From Acidobacteriota bacterium (GTDB lineage: Bacteria > Acidobacteriota > Terriglobia > UBA7540), in NCBI GenBank assembly GCA_902812365.1, contig CADDZC010000026.1, forward strand, positions 1-46,694: 46,694 nucleotides of DNA, written 5' to 3'. Below are positions 24,086-33,206 of the stretch, piece by piece (within the stretch, counting starts at the first letter, position 1; every line of letters begins with the position of its first letter). The notes below the pieces were generated by a model, which saw only the letters and a program-made list of their open reading frames with translations, ran no database searches and was not told the DNA's origin. A program made the translations under genes and the position numbers.

Positions 24086-25735
24086 ATGGCTCTGGATTCT
24101 TCGCAATTCCTTCCGCAAGCGCGCGCTTTGGTGCGCGGCCTGACGCTGCGCCAGAAAATGACGATCATAGCCGGCGTGGCGCTGGTGGCGGGAGTGTTGT
24201 GGCTGTTGGTTTCATGGCTGGGGCAAAGCGAATATCGAACTCTATACTCGGGCCTATCCCCGGACGAGGCGCAGTCCATCGTGCGGGCGCTCGAGGCCGA
24301 CAACATCCCGGCCAAGGTTTCGGCCGATGGCACCACTCTTAGCGTTCCTGCCCGTCAGCTGGACAAGGCGCGGCTCGAAATGGCGGCGCGACGCCTTCCC
24401 ACCACCGGCCGCCTCGGTTTCGAAGTCTTCGATAAGCCGAACTGGGCCGGCAGCGATTTTGTGGAACAGGTGAATTACCAGCGGGCGCTCGAGGGTGAGC
24501 TGGAGCGCACGATCGAGTCGATGAACGGGGTCGAGGGAGTGCGAGTGCACTTGGTCATGCCGCAGCCCTCGCTATTCACGGAACGCGAGCAGCCCGCCAA
24601 GGCGGCCGTGCTCATCCGCTTGCGGCCGGGCGCGCGTCTTTCGGACAACAATCTCACTGCGATTCAATATCTGGTGGCGAGCTCGGTCGATCAGCTGAAG
24701 CCTGAAGACGTGACGGTGGTGAACGCCGAAGGCGGCGAGCCGCTTTTGGCGCACCAGCATCAGGGGTCACAGGCTGCCCAAGACCTCGAGAAGGCTCTCG
24801 CCCAGAAGCTGATCGCCACGCTGGCCCCAGTCGTCGGGTCGGACCAAGTCCGCGCCAGCGTCACCGTGGAATACGACATGGGTTCAAGCGATAACCTGCA
24901 GGAGACGTATGATCCGGCCAATTCCGTCGTGCTGACCTCGCAGACTTCGCAGCAGCAATCGGGCACGAGTCCCCCTCAGGGGGTCCCCGGCGCGACCAGC
25001 AATGTGCCCCAAAACCAGGCGGCGGCAAGTGTCGCTCCGGCCGAAGGCGAGGCGATGGCCCAAAGCTCCAAAACCGATAACAAGACTTATGCGGTCGGCC
25101 ACACCGTCAAGCACCTGGTGGAGCCTCCCGGAACGCTGAAGCGGATCTCCGCTGCGGTTCTCGTGGACGACGCCCTTGAAACCACAACCCAGAACGGCCA
25201 GACGGTGACCACCCACCGCAAGCGGACCGCGGATGAGATGAAGCAGATCCAGGCCTTGGCTGCCGCGGCCATCGGCATTGATCCGGCGCGGGGTGACAAG
25301 CTGGACGTGGAAGACATCGCCTTCAGCACCCTGCCGACGGAGACGGTGAAGCCTCCCGGCTTCGTCGATCGCATCGCCCCGTTCGTAAACGACTTCCTGC
25401 CCGCGCTGCGCTACCTTGCCTTAATCGTGCTCTTCCTGCTGGTGTACGCGCTCATCCTGCGACCAATTAAGAAGTCGGTGGTGACGAGTTTCCGCGAAAT
25501 TCCGGAGCGCCTGGCTGCGGCGGCCCCCGCGGCGGCTTTGGGCGCTACGGCGGCTGAGGCAGCGGCGTCCGCGCCTGGAACCCCTCCCTCGGCGGCTGCG
25601 GTACCACCGGAGCTGACGGCCGGGAGTCCGGAAGCGAAGCAGGCGGCGGCGCTCCGCGAGGCGATCGCGCAGAGGGCGGTTCGAGAGCCGCAGCAGATTG
25701 GCCGGCTAATTCAGGATTGGGTGAGGCAAAGGTAG
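24086..25735 (+). CDS. fliF: Flagellar MS-ring protein FliF
   Basis: This 549-residue protein forms the MS ring in the inner membrane. It has a first membrane segment (about 25-45), the periplasmic ring-building region (YSGLSPDEAQSIVRALEADN, VHLVMPQPSLF, VVNAEGGEPLL, then a beta-collar with TYDPANSVVL and GVPGATSNVPQ), a second membrane segment (about 440-462, YLALIVLFLLVYALILRPI), an Ala/Pro-rich cytoplasmic stretch, and a C-terminal tail (REPQQIGRLIQDWVRQR) that is the FliG-binding element. It follows fliE by ten bases and precedes fliG. Confidence 0.95.
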   Translation: MALDSSQFLPQARALVRGLTLRQKMTIIAGVALVAGVLWLLVSWLGQSEYRTLYSGLSPDEAQSIVRALEADNIPAKVSADGTTLSVPARQLDKARLEMAARRLPTTGRLGFEVFDKPNWAGSDFVEQVNYQRALEGELERTIESMNGVEGVRVHLVMPQPSLFTEREQPAKAAVLIRLRPGARLSDNNLTAIQYLVASSVDQLKPEDVTVVNAEGGEPLLAHQHQGSQAAQDLEKALAQKLIATLAPVVGSDQVRASVTVEYDMGSSDNLQETYDPANSVVLTSQTSQQQSGTSPPQGVPGATSNVPQNQAAASVAPAEGEAMAQSSKTDNKTYAVGHTVKHLVEPPGTLKRISAAVLVDDALETTTQNGQTVTTHRKRTADEMKQIQALAAAAIGIDPARGDKLDVEDIAFSTLPTETVKPPGFVDRIAPFVNDFLPALRYLALIVLFLLVYALILRPIKKSVVTSFREIPERLAAAAPAAALGATAAEAAASAPGTPPSAAAVPPELTAGSPEAKQAAALREAIAQRAVREPQQIGRLIQDWVRQR

Positions 25736-25809
25736 AGCTGGAGAGGGCCGCGCGCCGCCGGTTGGGACCGCATGGTGGATGGCCGAAAGATGATTAGAGA
25801 AGGATGGTG

Positions 25810-26832
25810 ATGGCTTCATCGACGTTACCCGAGGTTAGCGGGCTGCGCAAAGCAGCCGTCCTGATGGTGCTGCTCGGTGACAAGGTGGCGAGCAGCGTTT
25901 ATCGGCATCTGTCGCAGGACGAGGTGGAACAGTTGACGCGCGAGATTGCCGAAATGGACGTGATTACCCACGACCTGGCCCTGCAGGTGCTCGATGAGTT
26001 TAACAAACTTACCGTCACCCAGGACTATCTGGCGAAAGGAGGTGTCGAGTACGCGCAGAGATTGCTCGTCGGCGCCTTTGGCGAGCAGGCAGCTAAAGAC
26101 CTGCTGAACCAGGTGCTGCGCACTCAAGAAGTCTCCATCAAGGACTTGGAGGCCGTGCAAAGGGCTGATCCGGTTCAGTTGGCCAAGTTCCTTGAGGGCG
26201 AGCATCCGCAGACGGTCGCGCTGCTTGTCGCTCACCTGCCGGCGAAATCGGCTTCCGCTCTGCTCAAGCTGCTTCCCGAGTCGATGCGCGCCGAGGTGGT
26301 GCAACGCCTGGCCAAGCTCCGGCAGTTTTCGCCGGAAATGGTGCAAAGGATCATCAGCGTGTTGCGCAAGAAGATCGTCGCGCTCGGGACCCAGAACCAA
26401 TTAGCTTACGGAGGCATTGAGGCTGTTGGCGACCTGCTCAATCGCCTCGATCAGCGTCTGAGTCAGGCCATCCTGGCCACCATCGAGCAGCAGGACGCCG
26501 AGCTGGCGCTGGCCATTCGCAACACCATGTTTACTTTCGACGATTTTCTCGTCGTTCCGGAAGTTTCCATCCGCGAGTTGCTCGGGCTGATCGACAAGAA
26601 GACGCTGGCCATCGCCCTCAAGGGCGCCTCGCCGGAGCTGAAAAGCCATTTCACCAAAACTCTGTCGTCGCGCGCCGCCGAAATGTTGACCGAAGACATG
26701 GAGGCGCTGGGCGTCCTGCGAGCCCGTGACGTCCAGCAGGCGCAGCAGGAAATCGTGGCGGTGGCCCGCAAACTCGAGGCGGAAGGAAAGATCGTGCTGA
26801 AAAACGAGGCGGAAGATGCCTATATCGTCTAG
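25810..26832 (+). CDS. fliG: Flagellar motor switch protein FliG
   Basis: This 340-residue C-ring protein couples the MS ring to torque. I use the ATG at 25810 because AGAAGG lies six bases before it; the ATG at 25804 is too close. The N-terminal domain (KAAVLMVLLGDKVASSVYRH) binds FliF. The middle domain has the EHPQTVALLVAHL motif (EHPQ, for FliM). The C-terminal torque domain has MFTFDDFLVVPEVSIRELLG and ALKGASPELKSHF. Charged residues of the torque helix appear present but are not identical to E. coli. It overlaps fliH by 17 bases. Confidence 0.94.
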   Translation: MASSTLPEVSGLRKAAVLMVLLGDKVASSVYRHLSQDEVEQLTREIAEMDVITHDLALQVLDEFNKLTVTQDYLAKGGVEYAQRLLVGAFGEQAAKDLLNQVLRTQEVSIKDLEAVQRADPVQLAKFLEGEHPQTVALLVAHLPAKSASALLKLLPESMRAEVVQRLAKLRQFSPEMVQRIISVLRKKIVALGTQNQLAYGGIEAVGDLLNRLDQRLSQAILATIEQQDAELALAIRNTMFTFDDFLVVPEVSIRELLGLIDKKTLAIALKGASPELKSHFTKTLSSRAAEMLTEDMEALGVLRARDVQQAQQEIVAVARKLEAEGKIVLKNEAEDAYIV

Positions 26833-27541
26833 ATCGCGCTTGATCGAATCCGACGCGGCGCCAATGGAAGAGGCGTTCGTCTATCATCCGGCGCACGCGG
26901 CGATGCCCATCAACAGCGCTGCGGAGGGTGGCGCGAGGCCGGCCATGCCTCAGCAAGGATCGGTGGAGAGCCTGTGGTGGGATGCCGCCCAGGCGTCGCG
27001 CGGGGACGGCCGCCTCACGGAAGCGGACCTGCGCGCGCGGGAACAGCAGGCCTACGAGCGCGGCTTCCGCGAAGGGCAAGCACAGGCGCGCGCCGAATAC
27101 GAGAAGGCGTTGGCTGGCCTACGGCTCAGTGCCGCCGCATCGCTCGAGCAATTCGCGGAGGAGCGCAAGTCCTACTTCCAGCGGGTTGAACCGGAGATCG
27201 TCCGGCTCGCGCTCAGCATCGCCCGCAAGATTTTACACCGCGAGGCGCAGATTGATCCGCTGTTGCTGTCGGGAATTGTGCGCGTTGCGCTGGAGAAGGT
27301 GGCCGCCGCCGGTCCGGTTAAACTCCGCGTGCCGGCCGGCGAACTTTCACGTTGGCTCGAGATCATGGCGGGTCAGACGCACCTTGATCCTCCACCCGAA
27401 GTCGTCGGCGACCCGTCGCTGAGTCCTGCCGAGTGCCGGCTTGAAACCGAAGTGGGTACGACCAATTTATCGCTCGAGACCCAGCTCGCCGAGATTGAGC
27501 GTGGATTCCTCGACATTCTCGCCCTGCGGCCTGGATCTTAG
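26816..27541 (+). CDS. fliH: Flagellar export ATPase negative regulator FliH
   Basis: This 241-residue protein has a variable N-terminus, a Gly-spaced helical stretch (YERGFREGQAQARAEYEKAL, about 80-100), and a conserved C-terminal domain (VRLALSIARKILHREAQI; VRVALEKVAAAGPVKLRVP) that resembles the delta/epsilon stator of V-ATPases. FliH binds FliI and keeps it in a dimer. It starts inside the end of fliG, preceded by GGCGGAAG. Confidence 0.9.
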   Translation: MPISSRSRLIESDAAPMEEAFVYHPAHAAMPINSAAEGGARPAMPQQGSVESLWWDAAQASRGDGRLTEADLRAREQQAYERGFREGQAQARAEYEKALAGLRLSAAASLEQFAEERKSYFQRVEPEIVRLALSIARKILHREAQIDPLLLSGIVRVALEKVAAAGPVKLRVPAGELSRWLEIMAGQTHLDPPPEVVGDPSLSPAECRLETEVGTTNLSLETQLAEIERGFLDILALRPGS

Positions 27542-27599
27542 TCGGCAAGCGGCCGGGTTGCCGGCCGGTGGCCAGCGAATCGTGCATCGGTGTTGGGCT

Positions 27600-28907
27600 A
27601 TGGCGGAGTTTTTAACGGCTTACTTCCGGTGTCTTGAGACGTGTTCAACCACCCGTTGGCACGGGCGAGTGGTGAAATCCGTTGGGCAGATCGTGGAGTC
27701 CGAAGGCCCTTTCTGCTCGCTGGGCGAGTGTTGCGAAATTGAAGACCGTGCCGGGCAGAAGTATGCCGCCGAGGTGGTCGGCTTTCGCGGTGCAAGAGTG
27801 CTGTCCATGCCTCTCGAACGGCCGCGGGGCATCCGTTACGGTGATCGTATTACGGCTTGGGGCGAACAACCGACGATTCGCGTGGGGGACGAGCTGCTCG
27901 GTCGCGTTATCGACGCCACCGGGACTCCGATTGACTCCGGAGCCTTCTGCCGGGCTCGGGAAAGTTGGCCTCTAAACTCGGCACCGCCGCGGCCGCTCGA
28001 GCGGAGTCCGATCCACGAGCCGCTCGGTTGCGGTGTTCGCGCTATCGATGGCTTTATCACGTGCGGGCGCGGCCAGCGCCTGGGCATTTTCGGTGGCAGT
28101 GGTGTGGGCAAGAGCACGCTAATCGGCATGATGGCGCGGGGCAGCGCCGCCGACCTCACGGTGCTCGGACTTGTCGGCGAGCGGGGGCGCGAGGTCCGCG
28201 AGTTTCTTGAAAATGCTCTGGGCGAGGAGGGTCGGAAACGCTCGGTGGTGATCGTCTCGACCTCCGACCAGTCCCCCGTCCTGCGCATTCGCGCCGCGCT
28301 CGCCGCGAATTCCCTGGCCGAGTATTTCTGCTCGCGCGGCAAGCACGTGCTGCTGGTTGTCGATTCGCTCACGCGCGTGGCGATGGCGCAGCGGGAAATC
28401 GGCCTGGCCGCCGGCGAGCCCCCGACGTCACGTGGCTATACTCCCTCGGTGTTTACCCTCCTCGCCCGGCTGATCGAACGGGCCGGACACTTCGGCAATG
28501 GCAGCATCACCGCATTCTATACCGTGCTCATGGAGGGCGACGACCAGCAGGATCCTCTGGTGGACGCCGTGCGAGCGTTGCTTGATGGTCATATTGTTCT
28601 TGACCGCAAGCTCGCCGCTCAAAACCATTATCCGGCCATCTCGGTGCTCGACAGCCTGAGCCGTCTCATGCCCTCCGTGTGCCCGCCGGAGATTCTGACC
28701 AAGGCGCGGCGGCTCCGGAAATTGCTGGCCGCCTACACAGCCGCAGAAGACCTGATCCGTGTGGGGGCCTACCAGAAGGGCCTTGACCCCGTGCTTGATC
28801 AGGCCGTGGTTTCGCTCCCCGCCATTACCGAGTTTCTGCAGCAAGGCGCGGACGAAACGGCGGCCTTGGAGCGAAACCTGGCAGCGCTGGCAGCGTTGCC
28901 CGGATAA
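27600..28907 (+). CDS. fliI: Flagellum-specific export ATPase FliI
   Basis: This 435-residue ATPase energises the flagellar type III export apparatus. I place the start at the ATG at 27600 (upstream codons in this frame do not fit the family). It has an N-terminal beta domain, the Walker A GGSGVGKS (about 165-172), the Walker B LLVVDSLTRVA (about 251-261), the segment GLAAGEPPTSRGYTPSVF, and the C-terminal YQKGLDPVLDQAV. Length and motifs are normal. It lies 58 bases after fliH. Confidence 0.94.
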   Translation: MAEFLTAYFRCLETCSTTRWHGRVVKSVGQIVESEGPFCSLGECCEIEDRAGQKYAAEVVGFRGARVLSMPLERPRGIRYGDRITAWGEQPTIRVGDELLGRVIDATGTPIDSGAFCRARESWPLNSAPPRPLERSPIHEPLGCGVRAIDGFITCGRGQRLGIFGGSGVGKSTLIGMMARGSAADLTVLGLVGERGREVREFLENALGEEGRKRSVVIVSTSDQSPVLRIRAALAANSLAEYFCSRGKHVLLVVDSLTRVAMAQREIGLAAGEPPTSRGYTPSVFTLLARLIERAGHFGNGSITAFYTVLMEGDDQQDPLVDAVRALLDGHIVLDRKLAAQNHYPAISVLDSLSRLMPSVCPPEILTKARRLRKLLAAYTAAEDLIRVGAYQKGLDPVLDQAVVSLPAITEFLQQGADETAALERNLAALAALPG

Positions 28908-28989
28908 GCAACCCCTCCGCCGCGGACGTCCGGCTGGTGCCTGGGAGCGCCGTTCGAGACCGATCTCTGATTTGGCAGCGGTCGAAGAT

Positions 28990-29454
28990 ATGAAACTTAG
29001 CATGGCCTTTCGGTTTCCACTTCAGGCGGTTCTGCAGGCGCGGAGAAGTTACGAACGCCGCGAAGAGTTGCGATTAGCGATCATCACGGCTTATCTTCAC
29101 GAGCTCCGGCGGGAGTTCGAAGGCTTGAGCCAACAGAAGATCATGGCCCATCGGCGGCTGGCCGAACGCCTTCGCGAGGGCATGATCGCCTGCCAGTATC
29201 AGTTCGAAATGGCGTCGATGGCTGCGATGGCGGAGCGCCAGAGACTGATGGCCATCGAGATCGCCAAGGCCGAGCGGACGCGCGCCGCGCAGGAGCGCGC
29301 CTATCGCGAAGCTAGGAAGAGCCGAAAGACTCTTGAAAACTTGCGTGACCGCCAGTGGACCGCTTACCGTCAGGTGCAACTTCGGCGGGACCAGCAGCAA
29401 GTGGACGATTTTTTTGCCATCCGCCTGGCTCTCCGTGATGAGCCGGTGATCTAA
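28990..29454 (+). CDS. fliJ: Flagellar export chaperone-like FliJ
   Basis: This 154-residue protein is an almost continuous charged helix (coiled coil) from about residue 10 to the end, as in FliJ, which is the central stalk-like subunit that inserts into the FliI hexamer. Its N-terminus (FRFPLQAVLQARRSYERR) matches the FliJ start. I chose the Met at 28990; Met at 29002 is an alternative. It lies 80 bases after fliI, the usual neighbour. Assignment rests on context and coil pattern because FliJ diverges strongly. Confidence 0.82.
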   Translation: MKLSMAFRFPLQAVLQARRSYERREELRLAIITAYLHELRREFEGLSQQKIMAHRRLAERLREGMIACQYQFEMASMAAMAERQRLMAIEIAKAERTRAAQERAYREARKSRKTLENLRDRQWTAYRQVQLRRDQQQVDDFFAIRLALRDEPVI

Positions 29455-29841
29455 TCTCCGCCGTTCTGTACCGGCGCCTTTCCAGCCTCCTCTTGAAGCA
29501 TCGGCGTGAAGAGCTTGCCTCGCCGAAGCGAGGACGGAGTAGTGTGCGTTGCCAATTTGATGGCGGCGGCCGCCGGGATAGTCTTCCTTACGTAGAGATT
29601 TGTATCGCCAAGGACTGATGCCGCTCCATGCCTCCGGCGGGGATATCCGTTCCCTGGTTCCAGTGCGCTCGGCAAAAGTTGCCCAGAATCTGACACCGCT
29701 CGCTCTCGATCGCTGGGTCTGGATTTTCGGTCATCGTGATAACCGACCTATTCTCAACGAGTTTGAAGCGCTTGCCAGCCTCAATCGACTTTGGAGCACG
29801 GCATGCTAATCCTGCAGTGGATGCATGAGGTGGTTTAGGTC
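29455..29841. other. Gap between fliJ and fliK
   Basis: A 387-base stretch without a recognisable gene. A 6-bp hairpin with loop CGAA occurs at 29518-29533 (CCTCGC/GCGAGG) but no T-run follows. Short frames on both strands exist; none has a family I can name. It could be the remnant of a small gene, since a MotE-like gene sits here in other species. Confidence 0.4.
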
Positions 29842-31527
29842 GTGACGAACTTGCCGTTGATTCCCATCGAGCTCGAGGCGAAAGCCGTGAGCACGGTGAC
29901 AGATCCCGCCTCGCCGCGCGGGCTTGACTCGCGGGCGTCGCCCTCGTTTCGAGCGCACTTCGATCGCGTTCTCGAAAGTGCTTCCCACCGAAGTTCTGGT
30001 TGGCGTCCGAACCGGACTCAACCGGGCTTGCGTTCGCCACAGGGGCGCCATAATAACCGGCGCAGCCGAGCCTTCCGACCGATTGACGAGCCAGCAACTC
30101 AAAATCCGCAATCCTCGCCGGATGGCGCCGCGGCAACCCCGGACTCAGCCAGCGCTTTCGCTGACGGTGGTTCCACCGGCGATTTGCATCATACGGCGCT
30201 CCTTGCGGACCAGAGCGCGTTCGTTAGCCAAAGTCAACAAGATCGCTCTTCGTCGCCTCCGGTTGAATCGCACGGTGCTGGTTGCCCCGATGCCCCGCCA
30301 GCCGCTGGCGACCGAAGGCCAGCTACGCTCAAAGGTGTTTCGGTCTCCAGTGCGACGGGGGCCGTGCCTGCGGATGCCGAAACCGGGAACAAGGTGACGC
30401 CATCCTCGGCCGTTACCATCTCGTCCGTCGTTGAAGTGTTGATGGCCAACCTTTCCGTGTCCGGCGGTACTGACGGTGAGGCCGGAGCGCAGCCAGCCAA
30501 CTCTCAGAGTCCGCACCCCGGATGGCCGGACTCGCTTCCTGTGCGACCTGACTCTCGCAGGCCCGAATTATCACCTTCACTGCCTTCAAAGACCTCGACA
30601 ACGCCTGATGACGTCCACGCCGGCCAGCACTCAACTGAGTCTCATCCTCTGATCGCGGAGGTGGCGTACTCGGAGGAAGAGTCTTCGATCAGCCTGCCGG
30701 ACCTCGGAACGAAGCCGGGAAGCGACAATTCGCCCAGCGACAGCCAGGTCCAGCCTGCCCCGACTGCGCCCGGGGCGCGAGCGTTCTTCGCCAATGCCTC
30801 CGAAGCCAGGTCCGGGCCCGCTCAAAAGCTCAACGGGCAGGGCGATCCGGCGTCGGGGGCGGCGGAGACGCCCGGGCGTGATTCCGATCCAGGGACCGTG
30901 ATGCCAACCATGGCTCGAGCGGGCGCTTCATTGCCGATCTCGGAGGGGATCGGCGTCCACCAGGCAATGCCAGCGGCACCCGAGGCCGGTTCTCCGAAGG
31001 GTTCCAATGGCTCGTCGGACCAGATGGAATTGCCGTTGCCTTCGGCTTCGCCTCGGGCGCAGGAGCAGGCTTTCACGGCATGGCAGAACGCCACCGCCGA
31101 GCTCGGCCGCATTGTCGATGCAGCATCGCTCTATCAAGACATGAGTCGCGCCGAGCTGCGGGTGCAGTTTCGAACAGATAGTTTGGGTACCCTGGAGCTC
31201 CATGCCGTCCTTGACGGCGATCGGCTGGGCGCTACGATCGGGGTGCAAAACGCCCAGGCGCACCAAGCGCTTCTGACCCAGCTTCCGGCGCTTGAACAGT
31301 CGCTGGTCCATCAGAACCTGCGGGTGGAGCATTTGGCGGTGTTAAACGGGCCGGCAGACGGAGCGATGCATGGCGATGCCCAAGAACAGCATCAGCCGGA
31401 AGGCTTCAAATCATCGTCATCACGGGTGGAACGATGGCGTGCGGAAGGCGCCGTGGAGGCGGCCTCCTCCAAGGCGGAGGTGACACCCCTCGAAGGGAAC
31501 GCGCGGCGGTTGAGTGTGCGAGCTTGA
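29842..31527 (+). CDS. fliK: Flagellar hook-length control protein FliK
   Basis: This 561-residue protein starts at a GTG. Residues 1 to about 420 are low-complexity, rich in Ser, Pro, Ala, Gln and Gly, as expected for the unfolded molecular-ruler part. The C-terminal domain (about 425-510) has the FliK pattern: ELRVQFRTDSLGTLELHAVL, then LGATIGVQNAQAHQALLTQL and LEQSLVHQNLRVEHLAVL. FliK measures the hook and triggers the export-specificity switch through FlhB, which is encoded downstream. It is long for the family (E. coli 375). Confidence 0.85.
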   Translation: MTNLPLIPIELEAKAVSTVTDPASPRGLDSRASPSFRAHFDRVLESASHRSSGWRPNRTQPGLRSPQGRHNNRRSRAFRPIDEPATQNPQSSPDGAAATPDSASAFADGGSTGDLHHTALLADQSAFVSQSQQDRSSSPPVESHGAGCPDAPPAAGDRRPATLKGVSVSSATGAVPADAETGNKVTPSSAVTISSVVEVLMANLSVSGGTDGEAGAQPANSQSPHPGWPDSLPVRPDSRRPELSPSLPSKTSTTPDDVHAGQHSTESHPLIAEVAYSEEESSISLPDLGTKPGSDNSPSDSQVQPAPTAPGARAFFANASEARSGPAQKLNGQGDPASGAAETPGRDSDPGTVMPTMARAGASLPISEGIGVHQAMPAAPEAGSPKGSNGSSDQMELPLPSASPRAQEQAFTAWQNATAELGRIVDAASLYQDMSRAELRVQFRTDSLGTLELHAVLDGDRLGATIGVQNAQAHQALLTQLPALEQSLVHQNLRVEHLAVLNGPADGAMHGDAQEQHQPEGFKSSSSRVERWRAEGAVEAASSKAEVTPLEGNARRLSVRA

Positions 31528-31567
31528 GGATTGAGCCTCGGCGATCCACGAAGGAAAGGAGATGGTC

Positions 31568-31951
31568 ATGCAGATCAACCCTCTGTTGTCGAGATTCGGA
31601 GTGACGTTGCCAACCGCGATCGGCCGGACCCCTGCCGGTTGGCCCGCCATTGGCCCGACGGGTCCCGGCGGTCTTACAGCGGCGAGCGAAGCTGCCGCTT
31701 CGGCCAGCGGCCAGTTTTCCGAGGCTTCGTTCATGACACTGCTGACCACCGAGCTACAGGCGCAAGATCCGTCGAATCCTTTAGATCCCAACCAGTTTGT
31801 GAACCAGCTCGTGCAGTTTAATGTCCTGGATCAACTCATTCAGATTCGCTCCCTGCTCGCCGGCAGCGGTGGGCGGAGCGCTGGTGTGCAGGTCAGTAAC
31901 GCGACGTCTTCAAAAATGGGGCCGACGCGCTCCGGATCGAGGCTCGCGTAG
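31568..31951 (+). CDS. flgD: Flagellar hook-capping protein FlgD, short form
   Basis: This 127-residue protein starts at the ATG at 31568 (AAGGAG seven bases upstream; the ATG at 31562 is too close). It contains only the N-terminal hook-scaffolding region: FMTLLTTELQAQDPSNPLDP, NQFVNQLVQFNVLDQLIQI. After it only about 25 residues remain, so the Ig-like and Tudor-like C-terminal half of E. coli FlgD (231 residues) is absent. Whether short FlgD is the rule in this lineage cannot be told here. It lies between fliK and flgE as usual. Confidence 0.88.
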   Translation: MQINPLLSRFGVTLPTAIGRTPAGWPAIGPTGPGGLTAASEAAASASGQFSEASFMTLLTTELQAQDPSNPLDPNQFVNQLVQFNVLDQLIQIRSLLAGSGGRSAGVQVSNATSSKMGPTRSGSRLA

Positions 31952-31964
31952 CAGGAGGAATATC

Positions 31965-33206
31965 ATGCCAACGTTTTCGATTCCGCTTTCCGGGTTGCTT
32001 GCCAACGAGGAAGCATTGGGGATCATTTCCAACAACCTGGCGAACCTCAATACGCCCGGCTTCAAGGACGTGACGCCAGAGTTTGCGGATTTGTTCAGCC
32101 AGCAGTTGTCGCTGGCCGGTGACGGCGACCCGATTCAAGTCGGTCTCGGGACCCAGGTGGAATCCACTTCTACACAATTTACCCAGGGAAGCCTCACGGC
32201 GACGGGTGCCAACACGGATGTAGCGATTCAAGGCGACGGCTTTTTGCAATTGCAGAAAGGAGGCCTGACGCTGTACACACGCGATGGGAATCTTTCCATC
32301 GATAAGAACGGCTTTTTGGTCACCCGGGACGGTTCCAACGTTCTCGGGTATCCGGCCGTGAATGGGGTCATCACGCCGGGCGGATCCCCTGTACCCATTC
32401 AAATCGGCGCCGGCCAGACAACTGCTCCGGCGTCTACCGCCAACGTCTCACTCAATATGAATCTGGACGCCAGTGCTGCCGTCGGGTCGACTTTCAGCAC
32501 CTCGGTGGGAGTGTTTGACTCTTTGGGAGTCACCCACGTGCTGACCTACAACTTTACTAAGACGGCCGCTAACACTTGGAGTTACCAAATCACGATTCCG
32601 GCCGCCGACGTAGGAGCGAGCGGCAATCCGGTCGTGCTCAACAGCGGCACCCTGACGTTCAACGGTTCCGGCGCGCTCACCGCGCCCGCGGCCAACGTAG
32701 CGGGGATTACCGCCAGTGGATTGGCCGACGGCGCCAAAAACCTCACCTTTAGTTGGAACCTTTACGATCCGACCACGAATGCGCCGGTGGTCACGCAGGT
32801 CGCCGGCGCGTCGGCGGTTTCGAGCAGTCGGCAGGACGGCCTACCGAGCGGCACGTTAGTGACCTTTACCATTGAGCCCAATGGCACGATCTCCGGTGCC
32901 TTTACAAACGGACAGACGGAAAACCTGGGGCAGGTGGCTTTAGCCACGTTTCCCAACTCGGAAGGCTTGTTGCGGATCGGGCTTAACAACTTCGTGGCCA
33001 GCTTGGCCTCGGGGTTGCCGAGTGTGGGCGCACCGGGCACCGGCGGGCGGGGCACGATCACGGACGGCAGCTTGGAAAGCTCGAACGTGGATATCGCGAG
33101 TGAGTTTGCGAAACTCATCCTGGCCCAGCGGGGCTATGAGGCGAATGCTCGGGCATTTACGACAGAAAATACGGTCATCCAAGACACGATCAACCTCGGG
33201 CAGTGA
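31965..33206 (+). CDS. flgE: Flagellar hook protein FlgE
   Basis: This 413-residue protein starts at the ATG at 31965 with AGGAGG six bases upstream. The N-terminal domain shows the rod/hook motif IISNNLANLNTPGFKDVTPE, and the C-terminal region has SNVDIASEFAKLILAQRGYE and FTTENTVIQDTINLG. The middle is a set of beta-rich hook domains. FlgE polymerises into the hook after FlgD caps it. It is the last gene before a 589-base gap. Confidence 0.94.
   Translation: MPTFSIPLSGLLANEEALGIISNNLANLNTPGFKDVTPEFADLFSQQLSLAGDGDPIQVGLGTQVESTSTQFTQGSLTATGANTDVAIQGDGFLQLQKGGLTLYTRDGNLSIDKNGFLVTRDGSNVLGYPAVNGVITPGGSPVPIQIGAGQTTAPASTANVSLNMNLDASAAVGSTFSTSVGVFDSLGVTHVLTYNFTKTAANTWSYQITIPAADVGASGNPVVLNSGTLTFNGSGALTAPAANVAGITASGLADGAKNLTFSWNLYDPTTNAPVVTQVAGASAVSSSRQDGLPSGTLVTFTIEPNGTISGAFTNGQTENLGQVALATFPNSEGLLRIGLNNFVASLASGLPSVGAPGTGGRGTITDGSLESSNVDIASEFAKLILAQRGYEANARAFTTENTVIQDTINLGQ

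Noticed and set aside
29600-29809. Short plus-strand frame between fliJ and fliK
   Set aside because: In the operon direction but with no motif and no ribosome site; kept only as part of an unexplained gap.
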